From: Spodoptera frugiperda
Taxonomy: Eukaryota; Arthropoda; Insecta; Lepidoptera; Noctuidae
DNA length: 64,000 nt
Reading direction: 5' to 3'
Assembly (NCBI RefSeq): GCF_023101765.2
Contig: NC_064233.1
Location: 1,674,001 to 1,738,000 of the forward strand
Under the pieces are notes generated by a model. It did not search any database. It was not told where the DNA came from and worked only from the letters and a program-made list of their open reading frames with translations. The translations under genes were made by a program, and so were the position numbers. Positions 63,955 through 64,000 of this stretch are shown here, piece after piece (the first letter of the stretch is position 1; every line of letters starts with the position of its first letter).

Positions 63955-64000
63955 ACCGCCGTACTTAGAATCATTTAATGATTACTTAACCCAGTCCACA
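63955..64000. mobile_element. palindromic MITE, family B, cut by window end
   Basis: CCGCCGTACTTAGAATCATT and AATGATTACTTAACCCAGTC match the left arm of family B. The right arm lies outside. Confidence 0.6.

Overview
The window is nuclear DNA of an insect, almost certainly a moth or butterfly (Lepidoptera). It has split genes with GT..AG introns, AT-rich intergenic DNA, and short repeats typical of lepidopteran genomes: tRNA-derived SINEs, LINE tails carrying a CACCTGATGGTAAGC motif, and palindromic MITEs.

Three host genes can be read. (1) The 3' end of a + strand gene at 349-660 ends in a cysteine-rich tail resembling Mediator subunit MED16. (2) A complete + strand gene at 1969-12715 has six coding exons with compatible splice phases. 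It encodes a 169-residue Pro/Tyr/Ala-rich protein that resembles DAZAP2 in length, PY motif and C-terminal Gly-Phe-Glu-Ala-Gly region. (3) A complete 12-exon gene on the - strand, from 63359 down to 23394, encodes a 515-residue glutamate decarboxylase (GAD, Gad1 of flies), the enzyme that makes GABA. All 12 exons join in frame and carry the PLP site (NPHK), the DAAWGG block and the catalytic-loop tyrosine. DAZAP2 and Gad1 are convergent. The gap between them (about 12.7-23.4 kb) holds 3' UTR sequence and repeats.

The rest is intron or intergenic DNA full of mobile elements. The largest is a non-LTR retrotransposon (34205-38645, - strand, inside Gad1 intron 7). It has an uninterrupted endonuclease plus reverse transcriptase ORF and a frameshifted coiled-coil/SGNH-esterase-like ORF1. 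A 5'-truncated Jockey-type LINE lies in DAZAP2 intron 4, and several 3' stubs of the same family are scattered elsewhere. At least three SINE-like families, about eight palindromic MITE-like families and an 850-bp foldback element were also seen.

The most notable structures are: a 119-bp tandem array that copies the 3' half of Gad1 exon 2 together with its splice donor (52032-52507); six AGRKGGCGC (insect CTCF-like) motifs around the two genes, one of them on the DAZAP2 last-exon acceptor; nested transposon insertions; and GC-rich islands in the Gad1 introns that may be regulatory. I found no CRISPR array, rRNA, true tRNA gene or operon-like defence system, and none is expected in this kind of genome.
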